From Emergomyces orientalis (taxonomy: Eukaryota; Ascomycota; Eurotiomycetes; Onygenales; Ajellomycetaceae): 64,000 nt of DNA. The DNA lies in assembly GCA_002110485.1 (NCBI GenBank), contig MOWL01000067.1, positions 3,658,001 to 3,722,000 on the forward strand. The letters run 5' to 3'. Positions 35,317 through 45,579 of this stretch are shown here, piece by piece. Position numbers and translations under genes: made by a program. The notes under the pieces are model-generated. The model made no database searches and was not told the origin of the DNA. It saw nothing but the letters and a program-made list of their open reading frames with translations. Within the stretch, counting starts at the first letter, position 1. The number at the start of each line of letters is the position of its first letter.

Positions 35317-36991
35317 CTAGTGATTAACTGTTGGGGCATGATAATTTGACTCACGTATCTTGATCTGATCGATCCGCTCACAAATATCTTCATATCCTAG
35401 AGAAGACTCTATCAAGGCAATTGCTAAATATTGATCTGGCTTAGGATAGCGCCAACCCTGATTCCCAATGGGTCTATCGAAGATTTTCTGCTCCAAATTG
35501 TATCTTTTAACCTTTCGAAACAATTCCAGCCGCTGGCTGTCCGCTTGGAGAGCCCACTTCTCCACATCAAACGACGCTGCGTCCGGGAATGCCAGGTCAA
35601 GGAAGACGGTATATTGAGTGGCGAGCTGTAATGCAGATAGACGATAGTCCAAGCCGTCATTAACCCTCATAAGCTCATCCTCTGAAAACTGGGCTCCTTG
35701 TAGCAACTGACGGACCGAATAGTGGAGCGGTAGGTTTGGCGCCAGGTTATCAGCGCCGGGGAATGAGTCCGCGTAGGCCCTTGCTTTCGCCCTCACAACA
35801 TTGTGGAACCCCTTCCCGATGCTACCAGCAAATCCCAGCGTTGGTACGCTATCAAGTGCTGGCTGGCCAGGGCTAACCTGGCGTAGTTCCTCCCACTTCT
35901 TTTGATAGTCAAGGAGCGGAAATTCCGATCGCGTTCTCCATTCTGATTCCCACATATCGTCCCGGGCTGCAAATGACACTCCGTGAGTACCGTAAAATTG
36001 GTCCGATTCCTTGTAAGCTTGGTGGACCGTACTGCACAGGTTTATATACGTCGGACAGCTCATTGCTTCTCTTTGGTCAACGCCCTCCCGGTGAATTTCG
36101 GCCGTTTGCACCAGTGCATTCAATACGGCAGTCGCGTAAATAGAGCCCCCTGCTCTCCCACACGAGGCGCTCGATGCCCACGATCTACTCTCCTGCTCAT
36201 CACTAGCAGCTGTCATACCCGACACGTTAAGTCTCTTTACCACAGAGAGGGACGAATCCGTGTATGGCTTTACAAGCCACCCCCCTGAATAACATGATGT
36301 CATCACCAGGGTTAAATCAACACTCGGGTGAACGGCTTCGTGTAACTTTTTATTGGTAAGTTGCAGTGCTAGGTCAGAAGAGCCTTCGCCTCCTATGGAC
36401 ACCCCAAAGGATTCCGCTTCTCCATGTCCAAATATGAACACTAGGACCTGCTGATTTTTCTGAACTGCAATTCGTGTCTCTGATCTTAGCGTCGCTAAAA
36501 AACGCTCCAGGAGATCCTTCGCGGGAATTACGCGGATCATGTGACTTGACTCAATCTGCTCCAGTTTTTTTGCATCTAGGACAACTCTACGGTCGCCAGA
36601 CCTGCTGCCATGTATGTATACACCATACTTCGTCACAAGAGTTCGTGGTTCAACGCAGGTGAACCACAGTTGATTCGACGCGTGGAAAGTATCTATTAAT
36701 GTTAGCAACTGATCTGGAGTAACGCACAATCACACTCTTAAGAGACCGGCACTTGCGTGAATTTTGAAGAAGATGGTGGAAGAGATAAAAGTCCGATAGA
36801 AACCACCCATCAATTTTGGGGGAGGCATTATTCTGAAAGTCGTTGACACCACAGAGAGCAATAACGCGAGTGTTCGGTTGCACATCCGGGGGACAGAAGG
36901 AAAAGAATTCTTTGTCTTCATTTGCGTGCTTCAGGACCTGTCCACTGATGCTGGAGGGTGTGACAGTTGGGTCCGCCCTTGGCTCCACCAT
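35317..36991 (-). CDS. Orphan caspase-like (C13/C14-fold) protein
   Basis: Two exons, 36736-36991 and 35317-36692, about 543 residues. The exon-2 frame is open and strong. The core LVFIFGHGEAESFG followed by LTLVMTSCYSGGW has the His (about 175) and Cys (about 219) spacing and strand-turn context of caspase, legumain and metacaspase enzymes (a GHG then a SCYSG after hydrophobic strands). Other family-like parts are DGWFLSDFYLFHHLL, QLWFTCVEPRTLVTKYG, ARDDMWESEWRTRSEFPL and a C-terminal helical region. There is no signal peptide, p20/p10 naming motif or NACHT part, so it is not a textbook metacaspase. Protease activity is inferred from the dyad. The 43-nt intron (A/GTGTGA...AATAG/AT) is the only join that keeps frame; it is short and less certain than the rest. 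It lies beside transposons in a damaged region but is itself unbroken. Confidence 0.75.
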
Positions 36992-37604
36992 GATTCTTCA
37001 GTCGAGATCTCGGCTCCGAGTTTCTGCTGGGTTTATTCACACAAAAAGAAACAACATGCAGGGTTTGAGTGGGTTCGTATGGGTCTGTGAGAGAATGTGT
37101 GTGTGTGGGGTTGGCCGAACTAGACAAGTTGTGATTGAACTGATTAGATTAAGTAGTTAGAAAACTACGAGATCTCCGGTCGCCGAAAGTCGGCAAGAAA
37201 TAAGGAGGCGTGTATGAACCACGCTAAGCCTGATTAGGACTAGCGCGCTCACACAAGTGAACTCAGAAAGCTCGTAAAAGAAGGATTACCTCACAGTTAG
37301 TGGAAGGTGACTCATTCTATGATGACATCACCACGTTGAGCCATATCTGGAAGTTAAGTAACTGGAGCCTTCTGAGTTATTCGACACAAAGTTCTGGCAG
37401 GGAGCGAATCACGGACATGTCAGGTCGACTGATCATTCTGTCTCTATTTGAACAGAATTCTAGGCAAAGCGATGATTCTAGTTTAAGGAAATTTGCATCG
37501 AACCGGAAGACACCGGTCGGCTAGGAAAGAAGACAACTGGATTTATCACGACTAGTACTAACTAACTACATGGTTAAAATCCATTGAATCAATTTGACAG
37601 TCCT
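36992..37604. other. Promoter-side spacer of caspase-like gene
   Basis: 0.6 kb with no recognised gene. It should hold the promoter of the caspase-like gene (left end) and the 3' end of the cut-off gene on the minus strand (right end). Confidence 0.45.
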
Positions 37605-37771
37605 CTACCATTTTTGCATCTCCATGTCAACGTCTTCATCCAAACTACCATCAACGGATTTCTCAACCTCAACAGCGCTTGCCTATCAGAAAAGTAGCAG
37701 TTAGTTTTTGTAATTGTTGGGCTTGGTGGTTATGTAATTACCTCTGTTGTTTGAGAAAGGGTCCGTCTGTA
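37605..37771 (-). pseudogene. 3'-terminal exons of a gene cut by a transposon
   Basis: Two joined pieces read well on the minus strand. From the TA at the edge of the inverted-repeat element (37770-37771), a short coding stretch ends in RRTLSQTTE at donor GAG/GTAATT (37742). A 59-nt intron with an ACTAAC branch point follows (37683-37741), then the last exon 37605-37682, coding ASAVEVEKSVDGSLDEDVDM, EMQKW and a TAG stop. Intron signals and phase 0 agree, so this was a real gene end. Upstream the frame meets the inverted repeat directly. Beyond the element (above 39696) I find no matching coding sequence, so the 5' part is lost or decayed. Function unknown; the acidic tail alone says nothing. 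Confidence 0.5.
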
Positions 37772-37921
37772 CGGCAGCCTATAGTGACATTTGGGTCAAA
37801 TGGGTATTTTATACTAGTGTTACAATAAGCACACATCAATAATACTGATTTATTAGTAATTAAAATCTTCTCATTGATAGAAAATAATAGGATCCACATT
37901 TTTCTTCACTCTGGATGAAGA

Positions 37922-38017
37922 GCTCTAGGGGGCTTTACACCCAGGGGGGGTTCTACATCCAGGGGGGATTCTATACCCAGAGGGGCTCTACACCCAGAGG
38001 GCTCTACACTCAGAAAG
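37922..38017. repeat. Tandem repeat, 16-19 bp unit, about five copies
   Basis: Imperfect units of the type CTCTACACCCAGAGGGG are repeated head to tail inside the outer element. Changes between units are mainly length of the G run and C/T or G/A transitions. Confidence 0.75.
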
Positions 38018-38143
38018 AATATGTAAGATGAAACTCATAGTCTGAATATCAAGACTAACTAAACTTTATATAGTAATATACTAACTATATTGAGACTAGT
38101 GTCATGGACACATGTCAATAGAATTGATTATTATATAGAATTA

Positions 38144-39619
38144 CTATGGTATACCCCTTTATTTTCGTTAGTTTCCCTCTAATATTATAGTGTCATTCTA
38201 ACATTCATTCTGAGGGAATCCATGGCATTCTCGCGTTTGAGCGCGTTTTTCATTACGAAGCAGAATACTCCATATGTACGCTGCGTAGAATCAAATCATA
38301 TTAATATCTAGTATAGCCACCAGCTGTCTGTATAACTGCCTGACAGCGAGCTGGCATCTCTGCTATAAGCTCCCATAACTGCTCCTCAGTTATAGCATCC
38401 CAGGCAGCTCTAACCACTTCTCAAAGTGCATCATAAGAAAGATTGTCCTCATCTCCATGATTCTCTTGTATCCACAGCTTCATAAGATTTCATATAGATT
38501 CAATTGAATTCAAATCTGATGAATATGACGGCCAATCTATAGAGGTGATTCCACATTCTTGAAGATCTTGAGAAGTCTCTGCTGCTGCATGTCCTGGAGC
38601 TCCATCTTGCATTAATTTCAATCCAGGATTCATTTGTATCCAACCATGAATAAGAGGGACTATATGTTCACAATAGAAGGTCTAGAAGAAGAATAGAAGA
38701 ATAGATTAGCACTATTTCTAAAATATTGTCAATCAATCATCTTACCTTGTTAATAGTTCCCCAATCCTTTTCCCAGAATAAGCAGGGTCCCTTTGTAATT
38801 TCATTAAAAGCTCCCCAGAACATTCACCCCCATTTTCTCTGAATCTTATCCATTATACAGGTAGAATCAAGTGCTTCTCCTGCTCTGCAAGTTACCCAGG
38901 TTCTTGTATAGCAGCCAGATTTAACCCAAGTCTCATCAGTCCAAAGAATGACAGACCACTGCTCAAATGTCCAATCCTGATGCTCCAATGCCCACTGAAG
39001 TCAAATACCCTGAACACATATGAATAGAGGTGGCTTTCATAGAGCTATTCTGCAAGAATAACCTCTTCTCTTTAGTGCTCTTCCCAGACACTTCTCATTG
39101 ACCTCAAGATGAAGAACAACAATGAGCTTTTTGTATGACATTTGACAGTTAATTCTGGAGGCAGAGATGAACTCTATGATCTCATTCATCTGCTTCTCAG
39201 AAAGTTGACTAGGATGACCGACATTCTTCTTAGAAGTAGCTATATCATTTTCACAGATGTATTGAACTCCACAATAAGTAATCTCAAGATGATCAGAGAT
39301 CTTTTGATAGGTTCAATCCAGTCAGCAAAGAAGAAGAATATCTCAATGTTGATCACAGATCAATCATTTTTGAGGAGTAGCAGAAGGTTCAGAAGGTTCT
39401 GATGATAGAGATGCAATAGCAAGTAAGTTCATATTGAATAAGAGAATGATAATAATGAGTATAGAGATCGCATACATATGGAATAAGAATAGAATAATGA
39501 ATGAGAAGCTTGCTTCCTATATTATGAGAATATTTAGAGACGCGGCACCCCAGAATGAATGTTAGAATGACACTATAATATTAGGGGGAAACTAACGAAA
39601 ATCAAGGGGTATACCATAG
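38144..39619 (-). mobile_element. Tc1-type DNA transposon, RIP-damaged
   Basis: A 69-bp inverted repeat bounds the element: 38144-38212 (begins CTATGGTATACCCCTTTATT) and the complement of 39551-39619, with two mismatches. TA flanks both ends (38142-38143, 39620-39621), the classic Tc1/mariner target duplication. The length is 1476 bp, normal for this superfamily. It sits inside the outer inverted-repeat element, so it arrived second. The internal transposase on the minus strand is broken. Confidence 0.92.
38301..39400 (-). pseudogene. Tc1-like DD34E transposase relic
   Basis: The minus strand reads as a Tc1-type transposase. Parts in order: a helix-turn-helix region (QLSEKQMNEIIEFISASR, then GRALKRRGYSCRIALK), QWALEHQDWTFEQWSVILW leading to TDETWVKSG (first Asp), KWG-MFWGAFNE, CLFWEKDWGTINK, an intron at 38682-38745 (GTAAGA...TTCTAG), then QDGAPGHAAAE (second Asp), and SSDLNSIES (Glu). 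Thirty-four residues separate the second Asp and the Glu, so the triad is DD34E. At least four in-frame stops are present, all TGA: 38421-38423 and 39001-39003 where Arg (CGA) is expected, and 38490-38492 and 38824-38826 where Trp (TGG) is expected. All fit C-to-T or G-to-A transitions, the mark of repeat-induced point mutation. There is also a frame slip near 39000-39030. The copy cannot make a working enzyme. Confidence 0.88.
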
Positions 39620-39696
39620 TAAGACTTTTACACTGAAAAATACAAAAAAACATAAAAAAAACTCATTTGACTCAAATGTCACTATAGGCTGCTGTA

Positions 39697-40006
39697 GCAT
39701 GAATTTCAGTCCTGGGGGTTGCTGAACAGACACAAACTACACCAAGAATGAGCTTCCCGGACTACGAAAGTCAAATAGCAGTTTCTTGATTGGGTTTGCG
39801 CTGATTCACATTAAACTGTAATAAACTATTCGAGATACCACTGCCATTATTATTGCTATAGAGAAAGTGATTATGCTATGGAGAGTCCAACTTTGACGTC
39901 ATACACTATGCTGGAGATTATCCCAGAATACCCATGATATTAAATGATTATAAACCATCCCCGCCATCAGAAAATCTATGTATATGTATTTGTACAAGAG
40001 GTCTTT
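39697..40006. other. Spacer between transposon and FAD oxidase
   Basis: 310 bp. I looked here for the missing 5' part of the cut-off gene and found only stop-rich frames. It should hold the 3' UTR of the oxidase gene. Confidence 0.4.
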
Positions 40007-41876
40007 TCATGCCTTGGTCACAGGCCATCCGCCATACAACAGCCTTTGAAACACTTGTTTCCTGTCATATTTTTTGCTCACAGCCTTGAGTTTCTCGAGG
40101 CTCTTACTGCCATAACCCTTCATCACGTTCTGAGTCGAATGCGCTGTGTTCGGGAAAATGTACGGGAGAAACGTGCCAGTCGCTTGACTTTCCTTCGTGA
40201 TATATGAGTTTAGACCCAGAAGTGCCTTTTCGGCCGCAGGGCGTTCGGCAGGGCACTTATATTGAACGAGCAAACTCCACCAATTCTGTGCCACGGGCCG
40301 AATATCGAATAAATTCTTTCCATGTGCTTTGCCAGCCTCAGCTGCGGCTTTGCCGAATTGTTGGATAACAAGGACCAAGCCAGAGGTTGGCGAGTTGCTG
40401 AAATTGGAAACGCTGAGGAAATAATTGTAGACCTTTGTGTAGAGGTCGAGATCTACCAGAGTCGAAACACCGGCTGACTCACGGCTATTCTCTTGGTTGG
40501 TTACGTCCTATGGCGTAGACACTGTGAATGGGCGAACTTACTTTACTGGTGGCTGTTCTCTGCTAACTGATTTGCTGAAGGACAGTGCGGTACCGTTTGT
40601 GGGTTTCACGTCAACGGTACATTCGAGGCGGTCAAGAGATTTGAATGGAGTCGGTGTCTCTGAGACGTGATCGGCATAAAGGAAAGTGACCTTAAACACG
40701 CCAAAAGCAGCTTGGATAATGATGCCGGCCTTGTCGTCTTTCTCCATAGCATTCTGCGTCGCGACGATTGCTGGTAGTATCTCCTTAGAGTTCTTTGATG
40801 GCAAGGAGACCGTCTTATACCAGATGTGGTGGAATGGAACGGTATATAAATCAAATCTGGTCACAATGCCTGCACTCCTGTAAGCATTTTCTCAAAACGG
40901 CGAGACACTGTTGATAGACGTACCAAAATTATTCCCTCCTCCCTTAAGCGCTTGGTACAGGTCAAGGTTTTGGTTCGCATTTGCATTCACAATAACGGAG
41001 TTTCCAAGGACAACCTGCATGCAGAATTAGCTTTTTAGCCACATTTTTATAAGGCAGCACCAATCATTCTCTCTGGTTTTACCTCGAAGTTTTTGACATT
41101 ATCACAGGCCAGACCATACAGTGATGGGATGATCGGTATTCCTCCACCTTGAATCAACCCCGAGACGCCAACCGAGACGTCTCGCCCACCCACCGCATAT
41201 AGTCCATGAGGATCCAAATCGTGATAGACATCTCCCCAGGTGTTTCCAGCACCGACGCTGATAACTGATTTATCTCTGCTCAAATGCCGTCCATTGAGCT
41301 TTCGTAGGTCTATAAGGACTCCAGTCTCATCGACAGAGGCCCATCCAGGGTTCAGGTTGTGACCGTGGTTACGAACCGAGAACGGCGAGTTCGTCAATCT
41401 GATGACTGCGAGCTGCGCAGCCGTTTCGAAAGCCGAGCGTGGACTGATAAAGCATTTCGCGGGAAGCCAGCAGTTCGATGACCTATGAGCGGATTAGAAC
41501 CAGCTGTGCGCTTCAATATTGGCTTTCTTTTTGGGGGAACTCGCCAATTGGCTTGCTCGGCCTCAGTATAGCTACTCATTCCCGAGTCGACGTAGTGTAT
41601 GGGAAACAGAATTCTTAAAAGCAAACATGCCGCACGAGAAGAAAAGGAGCCAAGCGTAGCGACACCCTCTATTTCATCAATAGTCTTTTGATTTTCATTT
41701 ATTCTGTTCAGAACTTCAGCGGCTTCCACGTCGACATTGGATTCGCTGGCGAGCCTAGAAATTTCTGCCGTCAACGCCTCTGACAGCGACGCATCCATAT
41801 CAGAAGCTGGTGCATTTTGTGGAACAGCAGCAACCCGTTGGATGGCCAGACATGGCAGAATCCAGCGAAAAAGCAT
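40007..41876 (-). CDS. Secreted FAD-linked oxidase (PCMH/berberine-bridge type)
   Basis: Five exons on the minus strand: 41545-41876, 41083-41482, 40924-41014, 40547-40869, 40007-40507; 548 residues with no frame break. A hydrophobic N-terminus (MLFRWILPCLAIQRVAAVP) is a likely signal peptide. The FAD-binding PCMH domain is clear: SPFSVRNHGHNLNPGW (the His of the R-x-H-G-H block is the likely flavin attachment), VISVGAGNTWGDVY, GGRDVSVGVSGLIQGGGI, and ALKGGGNNFGIVTRFDLYT at an exon join. The C-terminal part is substrate-binding. Such enzymes oxidise alcohols, sugars or alkaloid-like intermediates with O2, and are common in fungal metabolite clusters. Intron 1 needs a GC donor (TTG/GCGAGT) to give EQANWSSNCWLPAKC; a GT donor breaks the frame. 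It neighbours a broken FAD monooxygenase and an NRPS relic. Confidence 0.9.
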
Positions 41877-42723
41877 CTCCAAGCACACAGTTAGAGGGGT
41901 TTACAAACACGCCTGAAACGATGGGAGAGCGATGCGATGAATGTAGCGGGGTGTCAAGACAAGCGATAGATCCCACACAAGGCAAAGGCCAAGAGATATA
42001 TATTACTTTTATAAAAGAATCATCGGCTTGTTATTATTATAAAAAGGATCGGATCAAAACTCCCAATGCATCATTAAAGTTCTCTCCCACGACAATAAAC
42101 AAAGAACACTCCAAAACACGATATCAGAGCAGACTTGGGTTCTCCCTAGACTTGGCGTTAAAATTACAAAGAACAAGGGTGATGCTTACGATGAGTGACA
42201 AAGGTTGCATGCATATTATTAATATCTGTCGAGTCCTTCAACCGTCAGAAACCCCGTCCCAATCATTCGCGAAATTGTTGGTTATCTCGCCGAGGCTTGA
42301 GCTATTTACGGAGACCAGCCTCAATCTCCTCCACGTTTTGTGAATTTTTTTCTGCAAACTTGACAGTCTCCATAAACCCTGGCTGTCAGTGGAGATTTAC
42401 CGGGAACTAAAAACATCAAGCCCGGCGGATCGCCTTGGCCCTAAGAAACTAACATCGGGTCCTGGATTACCCAGGGCCATAGCAGGGCTCTCCCTGCCGT
42501 CCCCAGAGACTGTCTGTCAGACGACGGCTGTTTCTCCCAAGTTTTGCCTCAGGCTGTGGAAGGATCCTGAGGATCAAGGACGAATACGATGAATGAACCA
42601 GTGCCCAAGCGCGGGACAAAATTGAGAAAAAGGGGCAACACTACTCTGACTTATTTGTCCATTGCCAAAAATGGGTGGGAAAATGAATTTAATAAAAGTT
42701 CGTAAAATATATCAAGGTTCGGC
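41877..42723. other. Spacer, 0.85 kb
   Basis: No gene recognised. Contains the oxidase promoter (left part) and the 3' end of the monooxygenase pseudogene (right part). Confidence 0.5.
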
Positions 42724-43965
42724 TCAGGCACCGCGCTCAGCAGTCCATCGGGCCACATCAGCATCAAGGTCTGGCTCGTACAACCACCGCAACTGCCCGC
42801 CTTCACCACGTGTTGCAGACTGGTCGGCCCAGATAGCACCCGGCGGTAATTTCGCTTGTTCTTGGGGTGGCAAGCGTTTGGCGTTCATTTGGTTGGTAAG
42901 CTCAAGCACCTTATCAATTCGCTTCTGGCGATAACCCTGCCAGAACTTTAATGCTTCGGTCAGTGGTACATTGGAGGAAAGTTTCGAAAGAAGAAGGGCC
43001 AACATGTTAACATCTTCAAACGCTTGATTGACACCTTGACCCGCAGTGGGTGGGATGGCATGGGCCGCATCGCCTAGGATAATCACACGTTCCCCAGTAC
43101 TCGCCCATCTTTCGAGCTTTGGAATACCGTAAAATGCCCAGATACCCATTTTCTCTAACGGTGGGTTCTCCAGTGCTGATTGCACGATATCCGGCCAATC
43201 ACCCAGGTTTTCACGTAGCATATCGAGGAGGCCTTGCTTGTCTGCCGCCATCGCCCGCCAGCCTTCCTTGTCCTTCTCTGGAAACCGTCTTTGGGCACCA
43301 ATCATAAGCTCGGAGCCATCCACCAGCTGAGGTACCATGAGGAAGGGATGGCCGTAAAACCCGAGTAAACCGGCTTAACTTCAGGAGCAACATAACCCCG
43401 AACGGCTGAATTAATACCATCCGCGCCAACCAGCAGTGGAGAAGTGGCTGTCGAACCATCTGCAAATTCAAACTCAACTTTATCCTCTGTTTCGGTAATG
43501 ATTCTGGTAAACTGCTTGTTAAAGTGTGTTTCCACCTTCTCTTCATCCAGCATTTGTCTCAATTCGGCTATCAAATCCTTCCTGATGATGCGGAAGCCGC
43601 GGTAGCCGTACAGAGATTCAGAGCCGAAGTAGTAGAAATCCTTCACGTTACCATCACCGTCGCTAAAGGAAAGCTTATCGAAATGAAGCCCTTATCACGG
43701 ACGCGGGCGTACACTCCCAATTTGTCCATAATGCGTAAGGCATTGGGGGAAAGTGTAATCCCACCACCAATATCATAGGATTCCGCACGTCCTTCGTAAA
43801 AGGTACAAGGGATATTGACCCTCTTCAGAGCAAGCGCGAAGCTGAGACCCTATAATTGAAACAGTTAGATACATATCATATCGACCAGAGGCTAGGCGGA
43901 TATGCGGAGGCACTTGCTGAAAGGCCCGCGCCAATTATAGCGACATGTCCGGGAGTTTCTATCAT
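42724..43965 (-). pseudogene. FAD monooxygenase (salicylate-hydroxylase type) with two frameshifts
   Basis: Two exons: 43918-43965 and 42724-43849. Exon 1 codes MIETPGHVAIIGAGLS and joins GLSFALALKRVNIP through an intron with a GC donor (TCA/GCAAGT), completing the GxGxxG FAD site. The other group A flavoprotein monooxygenase motifs are present: the DG motif (LLVGADGINSAVRG) and the GD motif (VIILGDAAHAIPPTAGQGVN). The normal enzyme would hydroxylate an aromatic or polyketide substrate using NAD(P)H. Two 1-nt losses break it: in the CCC run at 43689-43691 (between VYARVRDKG and HFDKLSFSDGDG) and in the AAAA run at 43356-43359 (between VKPVYSGF and GHPFLMVPQLVDG). Exon 2 is exactly two bases short of a whole number of codons, which agrees. 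It sits between the FAD oxidase and the NRPS relic. Confidence 0.88.
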
Positions 43966-45579
43966 TCTCTAACAATCGAGTAAAGGAAAGGTGAGCGCAC
44001 GCAAAATTCAGTAGACGTCAAGAAGTCAGGCACCGTTTTATTTTACTTCACACTGAAAAGAAAAATGAAACATTCCGGCTAATTCTACATCTATAAAGCA
44101 AATCACAGAGGGTTATACTACTGCTCGTGGAAACAAAGACAAGTTCCGACTGTTACCCCTCTTCGGATTCCCATGCATTCATACCCCTCCCAACGACAAA
44201 CAACCTCGAGGATGCCCATGGTTTCTGTGTCTGTAGGGATTCTTTGTCAAAATACCACCCAACAGACCGGAATGCCGGGTGGAGCAAATTAATAAGGATG
44301 ACAGCCAGCTTATGCATGAGAGATAAATTCTTAGTCAGCTGTTAAACAACGCTGACTTAAATACTAGTGCCGAATCGTGGTATCTGGGTTAATTTGCCGG
44401 ACCTTGCTCCACAGACGAGCGTCATGATGCAAGAGGGGGAAAAAAGGGGGAGATAATATCGAGGGGCCAAAAGAGATGTTTCCTGACCCTAAGTTACATC
44501 AACCAATGCATGGAGCCCGCCATGTCCATGATCCCTCGGGAATTTTTATCTCACCGGCCCTCCTTTTGTATCCGGTTCCAATACTACATTGCACCCCCTT
44601 CCTATTCCACCTACTAACTCGAGTGCGCCGGCTCGCGGCTGCTCGGACATACACGGCTGTCCGTCCCCAAGGCGGAAACAGAAAATCTTTCATTTCTTTG
44701 CTTGCTGGGGTTGTGTTTGCTCCAAGCCAACCCCCAGCCACGTGCAGGGTGGCGGCTTACCATAAACCATGGATAACAAGCGACGCCCCTACCCACGGCG
44801 ATCAGTCCCAACGAACGTGTCTACTGTACTTCGTGGAGTGGAGTAACATTATACGTCTCACCTATGTGCATAATTTGGAACAAATCCATGTACAAGAGGG
44901 ACCACATCTCCAACAATCTCGGGACAATCGCCCCAGTTGTTCCCAATCATTGACGTCCAATTTTGCCGCGAAGTTACTCGATGACTGCTCATGTTCCCAT
45001 TGATATCCCACAAGTGCATATGAGTTGGCCGAAACTAAACTTTTAAGAATAAATAAGCACTTGGCTTTTGGTGAGATTGTGTTCTATTCTCCTGGTGGTT
45101 GCATTGCGCCTAGATTGCCGCGCCCGTTAACGAAATCAATGCCGCCCCGACTCCGCACAAAGTGTTGGCATTGAGGTCAATGTATATGCTTTGTTTCTTG
45201 TCTCTCATTCGTCTTCTTGGTTGTAGCAATGGCTACACCATTTTCCTTGTTCAGAGTTACCTTAGGCTTTGATCGGCCTTCTTGGTAAATCGCCTGTACT
45301 TCCTACCATCCATGGCATACAAATTTGGATCAGCCATGGGCATACATATGATCCATGTTTTAATAACTCCATGAGTCCGAACATTCTCGGGATACAAGTG
45401 GCTATTGCATTCAGGATGCTCAGCAGATTCTGCAATGTCCAAATAGGAGGTCAGCTCTACCAATGGCTGGAAATATCGCAGTCATTTTTCTTATCCGCTG
45501 TATAATCTCTATCAGACTTTACGGACGCTGCTACAGTCGCTCTAACTACTGCAATTTCAAGACATCTTAGATTTTTCCT
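43966..45579. other. Spacer with possible decayed sequence
   Basis: 1.6 kb without an intact gene. On the minus strand at 45257-45463 a short frame (SYLDIAESAEHPECNSHLYP, then ENVRTHGVIKTWIICMP) looks protein-like but I cannot place it. I do not see an NRPS adenylation domain here, although one would precede the T domain in a complete synthetase. Confidence 0.4.

Larger units (their letters stand above)
37772..39694. mobile_element. Outer inverted-repeat element (MITE-like), hosting a nested Tc1
   Basis: A 34-bp terminal inverted repeat is visible: 37772-37805 (begins CGGCAGCCTATAGTGACATT) and the complement of 39661-39694 (begins CAGCAGCCTATAGTGACATT). The two differ at three positions, all G/A. 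Both ends are flanked by TA (37770-37771 and 39695-39696), the target duplication of Tc1/mariner-superfamily elements. Removing the inner transposon leaves about 0.45 kb with no transposase, so this looks like a non-autonomous MITE-like element. Its left arm carries a 16-19 bp tandem repeat (37922-38017). Confidence 0.7.

Noticed and set aside
39142..39402. 86-codon plus frame inside the Tc1 element
   Set aside because: It is antisense to the helix-turn-helix part of the transposase relic.
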